Of a stretch of DNA of 10,790 bases, positions 1 to 5,408 are shown piece after piece (the stretch's first letter is position 1; every line of letters starts with the position of its first letter). A model generated the notes under the pieces. That model was not told the origin of the DNA. It was given only the letters and a program-made list of their open reading frames with translations, and made no database searches. This DNA is from Bacilli bacterium (GTDB lineage Bacteria; Bacillota_I; Bacilli_A; RF39; UBA660), in contig JAFUFG010000154.1 of NCBI GenBank assembly GCA_017470045.1, positions 1-10,790 on the forward strand, in the 5' to 3' direction. The position numbers and the translations under genes were made by a program.

Positions 1-2
1 CT

Positions 3-629
3 CTTCATAATACCATATATATTATAGACTACCCTGGTTTTGGAAAAAGCAAATACAAAAAAGAAAATCAAACGATATTAGATTATGCAAATACCATAAA
101 AAAATGGATGGAAAAAGAGCATATTAAAAACCCTACGATTATTGCCCACTCTTTCGGTGGAAGAATCACAACTCTTCTAAGTGGTTATTATAAAATACCA
201 ATCAAACAATTAATCCTTATGGATATCGCATCCATTCGTCCAAAGCGAACCCTTTATTCAAGAGTAAAAACTTATACGTATAAAATATTAAAAAGAATGT
301 TTAAAAGAAATAAAAAAATACAAGAAAAACTATTTTCTCATTTCGCATCTACTGATTACGCTACTCTTCCCATATCTCTTCGTAAAACATTTCAAAATAT
401 CGTAAATGTTGATCTAACCAAATTCTTAAAAGAAATCGAACCAAAAACATTAATTATCTGGGGAGAAAAAGATACTGCTACTCCACTAAAAGATGCTTAT
501 AAAATAAAAAAAGAAATAAAAGATTCTGAATTAATCGTCTATGAATCCGCATCTCATTATTCGTATCTAGACTATCCGTATCTAACACTCCGAATCATAG
601 AAGAATTTCTAAAAGAAAAAGAAACGTAA
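3..629 (+). CDS. Alpha/beta hydrolase, C-terminal part (5' end outside window)
   Basis: The reading frame is open from the window edge, so the start codon lies upstream and about 208 residues are visible. Counting from the first visible residue, it shows the strand-turn IIDYPGFGKS (8-17), a nucleophile elbow AHSFGG with Ser50, an acid loop IIWGEKDTATP with Asp157, and ASHYSYLDYP with His185. This is a complete Ser-Asp-His triad in alpha/beta-hydrolase order. Residues 80-140, between elbow and acid loop, are where the family carries its lid; here the segment is strongly basic (many Lys/Arg). No signal peptide or membrane segment is visible, so a cytosolic enzyme is likely, but the N-terminus is missing. 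The substrate cannot be inferred; esterase, lipase-like or haloperoxidase-like are all possible. It is the only plus-strand gene and converges on the minus-strand gene at 640-1299. The call is firm for the fold and open for function. Confidence 0.9.
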   Translation, partial: LHNTIYIIDYPGFGKSKYKKENQTILDYANTIKKWMEKEHIKNPTIIAHSFGGRITTLLSGYYKIPIKQLILMDIASIRPKRTLYSRVKTYTYKILKRMFKRNKKIQEKLFSHFASTDYATLPISLRKTFQNIVNVDLTKFLKEIEPKTLIIWGEKDTATPLKDAYKIKKEIKDSELIVYESASHYSYLDYPYLTLRIIEEFLKEKET

Positions 630-641
630 ATTACGTTTCTT
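619..641. terminator. Bidirectional rho-independent terminator between convergent genes
   Basis: AAGAAACGT (619-627) pairs perfectly with ACGTTTCTT (633-641) around the 5-base AT loop AAATT. Plus-strand transcription leaves the stem into ATTTTTCTT. Minus-strand transcription leaves it into TTTTCTTTT. Both strands therefore have a hairpin plus T-rich tract. The TAA stops of both flanking genes (627-629 plus, 640-642 minus) fall in or at the edge of the stem. Confidence 0.75.
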
Positions 642-1299
642 ATTTTTCTTCTATAATTTGAATCTTACCGTGATAATGACGATCCATCTTTGGAGTAATC
701 TTATTAACCCATAGATTTAAATTATACATCTTCGTACTATTTCCAGGAATTACATCTTCATCTAATAAATAATAAGATTCTTCTTTTTTATCTGCTAAAG
801 TAAATACTGTTCCATTATTAATATTAAAATGAATACTTTCTTCATTAAATAAACGATCTTCACATTTATCTAGTTTAATAAACTCATCATCTCGAACAAA
901 TACGATACGATATTTCGTAGACTTATCATTCTTATTCGTAATCGTAAAACGACGAAGTTGCTTTTCAGATGCTAAAATATCATCTTGAATATCTTCATCC
1001 GTTAATGTAACAACATCCCCTATTACATTATGAACCGTAGAATAATCCACTTCTAAACTGCCACTTTCATACGTATTTAAGTATAAAACATTACGATAAT
1101 TTCTACCAATAATAATAGAGATAATAAATAAGATTACAAGAATTACTCCAGATAAACATACTGTATAGAATCTCTCATGTTTTTTGATTTTATTAATAAA
1201 ATGTTCTCTCTCTGTATTTGGATTCTTTTGAATATTCGAAATTTTTAACTTACGAAGTACAATTCGACCAGAATCTCTCACTACATGAAATTTTTTCAT
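640..1299 (-). CDS. Single-pass membrane protein, possible TasA/camelysin-like extracellular domain
   Basis: I do not recognise this gene with certainty. From the ATG at 1299 it is 219 residues: a basic N-terminal segment (1-43), one clear transmembrane helix (about 44-65, VCLSGVILVILFIISIII), and a hydrophilic, strand-rich C-terminal domain of about 150 residues. The many positive charges before the helix suggest N-in, C-out topology. An upstream ATG at 1305 is in frame but sits only 2 bases after AGTAGG; from 1299 the spacing is 8 bases, so I prefer 1299. The C-terminal domain has GSLEVDY near its start, a FTITNKNDKSTKYRIVF strand pattern in the middle, and LNLWVN...GKIQI at the end. This resembles the spaced pattern of camelysin/TasA-like secreted domains of Bacillota, but the match is from memory and weak. 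It has its own promoter and terminator, so it looks monocistronic. Confidence 0.7.
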   Translation of the reverse strand: MKKFHVVRDSGRIVLRKLKISNIQKNPNTEREHFINKIKKHERFYTVCLSGVILVILFIISIIIGRNYRNVLYLNTYESGSLEVDYSTVHNVIGDVVTLTDEDIQDDILASEKQLRRFTITNKNDKSTKYRIVFVRDDEFIKLDKCEDRLFNEESIHFNINNGTVFTLADKKEESYYLLDEDVIPGNSTKMYNLNLWVNKITPKMDRHYHGKIQIIEEK

Positions 1300-1321
1300 A
1301 ACCATCGCCTACTCTAATTCA

Positions 1322-1330
1322 AGTATACCA
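1322..1330 (-). promoter_or_regulatory. Extended -10 promoter for the membrane protein gene
   Basis: The minus strand reads TGGTATACT, an extended -10 (TGN plus TATACT, 5 of 6 consensus), directly after the aspS terminator T-tract and about 23 bases before the preferred start codon at 1299. No good -35 is seen, which is common for extended -10 promoters. Predicted transcription starts near 1315, leaving a short leader containing AGTAGG. Confidence 0.45.
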
Positions 1331-1369
1331 AAAAAGTACAAAAAAAAGAATAACTTTTCAGTTATTCTT
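1331..1369 (-). terminator. Rho-independent terminator of the hisS-aspS operon
   Basis: On the minus strand, AAGAATAAC (1369-1361) pairs perfectly with GTTATTCTT (1354-1346) around a TGAAAA loop. It is followed by the T-rich tract TTTTTGTACTTTTTT. The TAA stop of aspS (1370-1368) overlaps the 5' foot of the stem. Confidence 0.8.
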
Positions 1370-2687
1370 ATGGATTAAGACGATTAGGTCCACGGAATAA
1401 GAATTGAGTTTCTTTAACACTTGGAATACTTAATAATAACATTGTAAGTCTATCTACTCCAATCGCAAATCCACCATGTGGAGGGCATCCATATTTAAAG
1501 AACTCTAAGTAGAACTTAACATCTTCTCCTAAACCTTTTTCTTTTGCATTCTTGCAAATTTCTTCATAACGATGTTCTCTTTGAGCACCACTAGTAATCT
1601 CAACACCTCTCCAGATTAAGTCGTATCCTTGTAGAACACCTTCACTATTTCTCATATGATAGAAAGCTCTTTTTTCAGCTGGGAAATCAATGATAAATAA
1701 AAATTCATGATTAAATTTATCTTTTGCAAGCTTGTAAGATAAGCGTTCTGCTTCTGTAGTCATATCAGTCTTTTCAGAATCATCTACTTTATATCCATAA
1801 CGTTCTTCTAATTCTTTATAAACATCAGCAAGTCTCATTACTGGGAATGGCAATGTTGGAACAACTACTTCTTCTCCAAATAATTCTTGAATCTTTTCTC
1901 CATATTCTTCTTTTAATTTACCTAATGCATAAGCAAGCATTTCTGCTTCAACATTCATAACATCTTCAAAGCTATTGATATAAGAAAGTTCTACATCGAA
2001 ACTAGTAAATTCTGTAGCATGTCTTGAAGTATTAGAGTTCTCTGCACGGAAACATGGAGCTACTTCAAAAATACGACTCATTCCACTTGCCATAGCCATT
2101 TGTTTATAGAATTGTGGACTTTGTGCAAGATATGCAGAACGATCAAAATATTTTACTTCGAATACTTCGGCACCAGATTCACTTGCTGCACCTAATAATT
2201 TTGGAGTATGAATCTCAGTAAAATCATTGTTGTATAAATACTCTCTCATATAACGGATTAAAGTACTTTGTACCTTAAACATAAAATTATTCTTTTCATT
2301 TCTTAAATCAATGAAACGATAATCCAATCTAGTATCAATATTAACATTTGCCAAGTCCTTAAAGTTAAATGGTAATTCTTCTCCACTTGTACTTGTAACT
2401 TCAATCTTACTTGGAATAATCTCCATACCATTTAATTTAACTTTAGGAGATTCCATTACTTTACCAGTAATTTTAACGGTACTTTCTACAGGTAGATTAT
2501 TAATAATTTCTACCATTTCTTTATTTGCTTCTTCACTTTTTTCAATGGTAACTTGTACTTTACCAGTTGCATCTCTTAATATTACAAATTGTACCCATTG
2601 TAGATTACGAATATTATCAACGAATCCACTAATCGTTACTTCTTTTTCAAAATAATTTTTTAATTCATTTATATTTAATTTTTCCAT
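1368..2687 (-). CDS. aspS: Aspartyl-tRNA synthetase, archaeal/eukaryal type
   Basis: This class IIb synthetase attaches aspartate to tRNA in the cytosol. At 439 residues it lacks the GAD insert of the roughly 590-residue bacterial AspRS and matches the short archaeal-type enzyme. The N-terminal OB-fold anticodon-binding domain covers about 15-100. The catalytic domain follows, with the motif 1 region at 155-178 (IHTPKLLGAASESGAEVFE), LAQSPQFYKQ (188-197, an AspRS rather than AsnRS signature), motif 2 at 213-233 (FRAE...SRHATEFTSFDVE), ITSGAQREHRYEE (364-376) and motif 3 GGFAIGVDRL (405-414). Archaeal-type AspRS may be discriminating or may also charge tRNA-Asn for GatCAB amidation. The OB-fold position that is Trp or His in characterised enzymes appears to be Asp24 here, so I cannot say which. 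The start has AGGAGG at 2699-2694 with 6 bases of spacing. It is the last gene of the T-box operon. Confidence 0.93.
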   Translation of the reverse strand: MEKLNINELKNYFEKEVTISGFVDNIRNLQWVQFVILRDATGKVQVTIEKSEEANKEMVEIINNLPVESTVKITGKVMESPKVKLNGMEIIPSKIEVTSTSGEELPFNFKDLANVNIDTRLDYRFIDLRNEKNNFMFKVQSTLIRYMREYLYNNDFTEIHTPKLLGAASESGAEVFEVKYFDRSAYLAQSPQFYKQMAMASGMSRIFEVAPCFRAENSNTSRHATEFTSFDVELSYINSFEDVMNVEAEMLAYALGKLKEEYGEKIQELFGEEVVVPTLPFPVMRLADVYKELEERYGYKVDDSEKTDMTTEAERLSYKLAKDKFNHEFLFIIDFPAEKRAFYHMRNSEGVLQGYDLIWRGVEITSGAQREHRYEEICKNAKEKGLGEDVKFYLEFFKYGCPPHGGFAIGVDRLTMLLLSIPSVKETQFLFRGPNRLNP

Positions 2688-2693
2688 AATTTA

Positions 2694-2700
2694 CCTCCTA
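2694..2700 (-). promoter_or_regulatory. Ribosome binding site of aspS containing the upstream stop codon
   Basis: The minus strand reads TAGGAGG. TAG (2700-2698) ends the 281-codon gene, and its AG is the start of the AGGAGG Shine-Dalgarno of aspS (2699-2694). Ribosomes terminating upstream are thus placed on the aspS initiation site, which suggests translational coupling. Confidence 0.8.
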
Positions 2701-3543
2701 TTTATTATGATAAGTTTTTAAAACATTTTGTTTGCTCTTTTCAAAATTTGTAGTAACACCAGATGTACATAATTCGTTCGCACTATTTACAAGATCAAAC
2801 CATAAGTAGAAATCTCCTTTATTAGGAGAATTTTCTAACTCCGTATCCATATCTAAAATATCCATATAATCTAATGCATGTTCAAATTCTTGGAATAAGT
2901 ATTTAGACTTATCCATATAATTCTCACAATGTTCTGCTTCTTGAATAACTTTACCAACAAGTTTTACAGCCATATCATGATGTTTGAATATTTTGGCATT
3001 ACTTCCATCATCTGGATACAAAGAAAGAACTTTTTCTCTTTCTTCATCATATTCTTTTAAAGAACCAGCTGCTAAATGATAAATAGCATCAGTGAAAGAA
3101 AACCAATCTTTAGAAGTTCCTACACTAGGATGATCATAACGAGTGTTATCAAAGTCTACTGGTTTCGAATAAAGGAAAGGATTGTGACTAGCCCAATGAT
3201 AAATCAACGAAGTAGCTTTCATTCGAGAACCACCTTGTCCTTCTACTTTGGAAATAAAATCCGTAAGATAATCATTCATCATAGGATACTTTAAATAAAT
3301 ATCTTGAGCAGTAGAATCATTTAATCCCTTCGAAAATAAAATACATTTCTTTACACGATCGATAGATTGATCAAACATATCAAAAGCATCAAGATTACCA
3401 AAACCAGTATGATTCATTTTAAAATAATGATCTGCAGCTTCTAACAATTCAAGCTCATCATATCGTAAATCTGTAACACCTACACCATATTCTTTTAAAA
3501 CCTCTTTATACTTTTTTAGTTGTTCTTTCTTTGAAATACTCAT
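2698..3543 (-). CDS. Unrecognised protein encoded between hisS and aspS
   Basis: I do not recognise a family. The product is 281 residues, soluble in appearance, without a signal peptide or transmembrane helix. It looks mainly alpha-helical and acidic, rich in aromatic residues (Tyr, Phe, Trp) and with about eleven scattered His. Local landmarks are a Lys-rich start (MSISKKEQLKKYKEVLKEYG), IYHWASHNPFLYSKPVDFDN (114-133), DAIYHLAAGS (152-161), IFKHHDMAVKLVG (185-197) and EAEHCENYMDK (202-212). No P-loop, HTH, nuclease or synthetase motif is apparent. The start has GGAG within TAGGAG, and that TAG is the hisS stop, so translation is probably coupled to hisS; its own TAG lies in the aspS ribosome binding site. 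Shared transcription and tight junctions argue for a real, co-regulated gene. A role linked to tRNA charging is only guilt by association. Confidence 0.85.
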   Translation of the reverse strand: MSISKKEQLKKYKEVLKEYGVGVTDLRYDELELLEAADHYFKMNHTGFGNLDAFDMFDQSIDRVKKCILFSKGLNDSTAQDIYLKYPMMNDYLTDFISKVEGQGGSRMKATSLIYHWASHNPFLYSKPVDFDNTRYDHPSVGTSKDWFSFTDAIYHLAAGSLKEYDEEREKVLSLYPDDGSNAKIFKHHDMAVKLVGKVIQEAEHCENYMDKSKYLFQEFEHALDYMDILDMDTELENSPNKGDFYLWFDLVNSANELCTSGVTTNFEKSKQNVLKTYHNK

Positions 3544-3548
3544 ATTAA

Positions 3549-3554
3549 CTCCTA
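3549..3554 (-). promoter_or_regulatory. Ribosome binding site of the 281-codon gene containing the hisS stop
   Basis: The minus strand reads TAGGAG. TAG (3554-3552) is the hisS stop, and AGGAG (3553-3549) is the Shine-Dalgarno of the next gene, whose ATG begins 5 bases later at 3543. The architecture is the same as at the next junction (2694-2700). Confidence 0.75.
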
Positions 3555-4916
3555 TTCATGACAATGTCCGCATCCACAATGCCCATGTTCGTGTTCATGA
3601 TCACAATCACAATCATCTCCACAACCATAGTCGCCAAATTCATCCCCTGTATTCAATTTTTCATCTAAATAATAAATTAAAACATCTAAACTAATAATTT
3701 CTTCTTCTCCAGTAGCTTGATTCTTAATCTTAATTTCATTATTATTTAAATCTTCACTATTAAGTACAGCTGTAAATTTTGCTTTTAAACGATCTGCTTG
3801 TTTAAATTGACCTTTTAAAGCACGACCAGTATATTCTGTATCAACAATAAATCCTGCCATACGTAATTCTTGAGATAAGTATACAGCGTATTTCTTTTCT
3901 TCTTCATTTACATACATTAAGAATAAATCAATGTCGTCAACAATAGGCATCTTAACTTCTTCAAGTTCTAATGCTTTTACAAGTCTTCCAACTCCACAAG
4001 CAAAACCAATACAAGGAGTTTCTGGTCCATCTAATTGGCTAACAAGTCCATTATAACGACCACCACCACCTAATACATTATTAGAGCCAAAGCCTTCTAC
4101 CTTAGCTTCAATCTCAAATACGGTATGATTGTAATAATCAAGTCCTCTTACAATATTAGGATTTACCTCATATTTTACTCCTAAAATATCTAAGTAATCT
4201 TTTACTGTTTCAAATCTTTCACAACTTTCATCATTTAAGTAATCAATAGTCTTAGGTGCATTCTTCATAATATCTTTATCTGCATCTACTTTACAATCTA
4301 AAATACGTAATGGATTCTTATCAATTCTTGCATTACAATCTTCACATAATTCAGACATATGTGGTTTGAAATAATCAATTAAAGCTTGACGATAGTTATC
4401 TCTACTTTCTTTATCCCCTAAAGAATTAATATTAACTTTAATTTCTTTTAAACCTAACATTTTATAAATATTAACAGCTAAAGAAATAACTTCTGCATCT
4501 GTCATTGGATCATCGCTACCTAATACTTCCATACCAAATTGAGTAAGTTCACGATCTCTTCCACTTTGTGGTCTCTCATAACGATACATTGTTCCATTAT
4601 AATAAACCTTAACTGGTTGATTTGGATCTCCAAACATCTTATTTTCAATATAACTTCTTACTACTCCTGCAGTTCCTTCTGGACGAAGAGTAATCTCTCT
4701 ACCTCCACGATCTACAAAATCATAAGTTTCCTTTGTAACAATATCAGTAGAATCTCCAATTCCTCTATGGAATAGTTCTGTTGCTTCAAATAATGGAGTA
4801 CGAATGTAGTTATAATTATATTTCTCCATAGCAGCATCAATAACGCTTTCTACATATTTCCATACTTTTGCTTCTCTACCAGTAATGTCATTACAGCCTT
4901 TTTGTCTTTGAATCAT
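3552..4916 (-). CDS. hisS: Histidyl-tRNA synthetase with Cys/His-rich C-terminal tail
   Basis: This class II synthetase charges tRNA-His in the cytosol. From the ATG at 4916 (AGGAGGG at 4928-4922, about 6 bases away) it is 454 residues and opens MIQRQKGCNDI as HisRS should. A longer in-frame reading from a GTG at 4982 would translate T-box RNA and is rejected. Motif 1 lies around TPLFEATELFHRGIGDSTDI, motif 2 is MYRYERPQSGRDRELTQFGM, the HisRS-specific elements are RGLDYYNHTVFEI and GGGGRYNGL, and motif 3 is GFACGVGRL. The anticodon-binding domain ends near DVLIYYLDEKL (residue 421). After it comes an unusual 33-residue tail (422-454) with six Cys (432, 436, 438, 447, 449, 452), six His (440, 442, 444, 446, 451, 453) and many Asp/Glu. 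HisRS usually ends at about 420-430 residues, so the tail is an addition. It looks able to bind metal, which is inference. It is the first gene of the T-box operon. Confidence 0.96.
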   Translation of the reverse strand: MIQRQKGCNDITGREAKVWKYVESVIDAAMEKYNYNYIRTPLFEATELFHRGIGDSTDIVTKETYDFVDRGGREITLRPEGTAGVVRSYIENKMFGDPNQPVKVYYNGTMYRYERPQSGRDRELTQFGMEVLGSDDPMTDAEVISLAVNIYKMLGLKEIKVNINSLGDKESRDNYRQALIDYFKPHMSELCEDCNARIDKNPLRILDCKVDADKDIMKNAPKTIDYLNDESCERFETVKDYLDILGVKYEVNPNIVRGLDYYNHTVFEIEAKVEGFGSNNVLGGGGRYNGLVSQLDGPETPCIGFACGVGRLVKALELEEVKMPIVDDIDLFLMYVNEEEKKYAVYLSQELRMAGFIVDTEYTGRALKGQFKQADRLKAKFTAVLNSEDLNNNEIKIKNQATGEEEIISLDVLIYYLDEKLNTGDEFGDYGCGDDCDCDHEHEHGHCGCGHCHE

Positions 4917-4920
4917 TTTA

Positions 4921-5123
4921 TCCCTCCTACAAAATAAAAAGGTGCCACCCAAAGGACGAACAAACAAAGTTCGTGGTGCCACCTTATTTTCTACTCTTAA
5001 TAACCGATAACGTAGTCATACGCTTCCCTTTAATTGGATGTCTTCTATTTACTATTTGAAGTATTTTCACCAACCATACTCTCTCTAAACAACATCATAA
5101 ATATACTCTTTCCAAAGAAGATA
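4921..5123 (-). promoter_or_regulatory. T-box riboswitch leader, probable tRNA-Asp sensor
   Basis: This leader controls the hisS operon by tRNA-dependent antitermination. Stem I shows the specifier-loop AGTA (5107-5104) directly before helix strand TATTTA (5103-5098), which pairs with TAAATA (5051-5046). That strand is followed by GAA and then GAC (5042-5040) with a 3' A, so the specifier reads GAC, an Asp codon. The distal part has AGAGAG (5086-5081) and GGTTGGTG (5075-5068). The antiterminator is classical: AAGG (4985-4982) pairs with CCTT (4955-4952), and ACGAAC (4974-4969) with GTTCGT (4961-4956). The 7-base bulge is TGGCACC (4981-4975). UGGC would pair with a GCCA tRNA end, matching the G73 of tRNA-Asp and not the C73 of tRNA-His. 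The operon holds both hisS and aspS, so an Asp input is plausible. Confidence 0.9.
4931..4983 (-). terminator. T-box attenuator (terminator conformation)
   Basis: The 3' arm GGTGGCACC (4949-4941) is followed by TTTTTATTTT (4940-4931), just before the hisS Shine-Dalgarno. It can pair with the T-box copy GGTGGCACC (4983-4975) with one G-G mismatch. The inner ACGAAC/GTTCGT helix is kept and CCTTTG bulges out. This pairing hides the tRNA-binding bulge and excludes the AAGG/CCTT antiterminator helix. Confidence 0.65.
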
Positions 5124-5128
5124 CCCAT

Positions 5129-5157
5129 AGTATAAAACTTTTTTTTCAAAAAGTAAA
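5129..5157 (-). promoter_or_regulatory. Sigma-A-type promoter of the T-box/hisS operon
   Basis: The minus strand has TTTACT (5157-5152, 4 of 6 to TTGACA), a 17-base spacer and TATACT (5134-5129, 5 of 6). Transcription would begin near 5122, immediately before stem I of the T-box. The spacing to the leader supports the call. Confidence 0.65.
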
Positions 5158-5164
5158 TACATAA

Positions 5165-5350
5165 TTATTTATTATTTTCTTCTTCGTTTTCCTCTTCATT
5201 TTCAACGTTTTTCTCTATTATTTTAGTTTTATCATCCTTCTTATCAACATCTTTTTTGTTCTTTGAGAAAATGCCAGATGCAGATAAAAAACTAAATAAG
5301 AAAATACATACCATTACCGTTGTAACATATACAGGATTATATTTTTCCAT
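5165..5350 (-). CDS. Small membrane protein, 61 residues
   Basis: I do not recognise this gene. Residues 7-25 (VYVTTVMVCIFLFSFLSAS) form one hydrophobic helix. They are followed by a highly charged, low-complexity tail: Lys/Asp-rich at 30-46, then Glu/Asn-rich to the end. The lack of positive charge before the helix and the basic stretch after it suggest a cytoplasmic C-terminus, or an uncleaved signal anchor. GGTGAT (5359-5354), which matches the 3' part of the Shine-Dalgarno complement, lies 3 bases before the ATG. A consensus extended -10 sits just upstream. No clear terminator follows, so its transcript could run into the T-box leader. Small size and simple composition leave some doubt, but promoter, ribosome site and helix together favour a real gene. 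Confidence 0.6.
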   Translation of the reverse strand: MEKYNPVYVTTVMVCIFLFSFLSASGIFSKNKKDVDKKDDKTKIIEKNVENEEENEEENNK

Positions 5351-5365
5351 AACATCACCAATATT

Positions 5366-5374
5366 ATTATAACA
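5366..5374 (-). promoter_or_regulatory. Extended -10 promoter of the small membrane protein gene
   Basis: The minus strand reads TGTTATAAT: the TGN extension and a perfect TATAAT (5371-5366). It lies between the permease terminator and the start codon at 5350. The predicted start of transcription is near 5360, giving a leader of only about 10 bases that contains GGTGAT. No convincing -35 is seen. Confidence 0.5.
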
Positions 5375-5408
5375 TAAAAAAGAAAAAGAGACTTAAATTG
5401 CCTCTTTT
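5374..5408 (-). terminator. Rho-independent terminator after the permease gene
   Basis: The minus strand has AAAAGAGGC (5408-5400) and GTCTCTTTT (5392-5384), a 9-bp stem with one G-T pair and loop AATTTAA, then TTCTTTTTT. The permease TAA stop (5395-5393) is in the loop. It ends the secDF-rel-dtd-permease run. Confidence 0.75.

Noticed and set aside
4539..4775. Plus-strand open frame opposite hisS, and similar ones at 3076-3294 and 7233-7430
   Set aside because: All lie antisense inside conserved or coupled genes, are Ser/Ile/Thr-rich shadows, and show no initiation signals.
4917..4982. A 22-residue N-terminal extension of HisRS from an in-frame GTG at 4982
   Set aside because: It would translate the T-box antiterminator and terminator, has no ribosome site, and the family start MIQRQKG at 4916 has a strong AGGAGGG.
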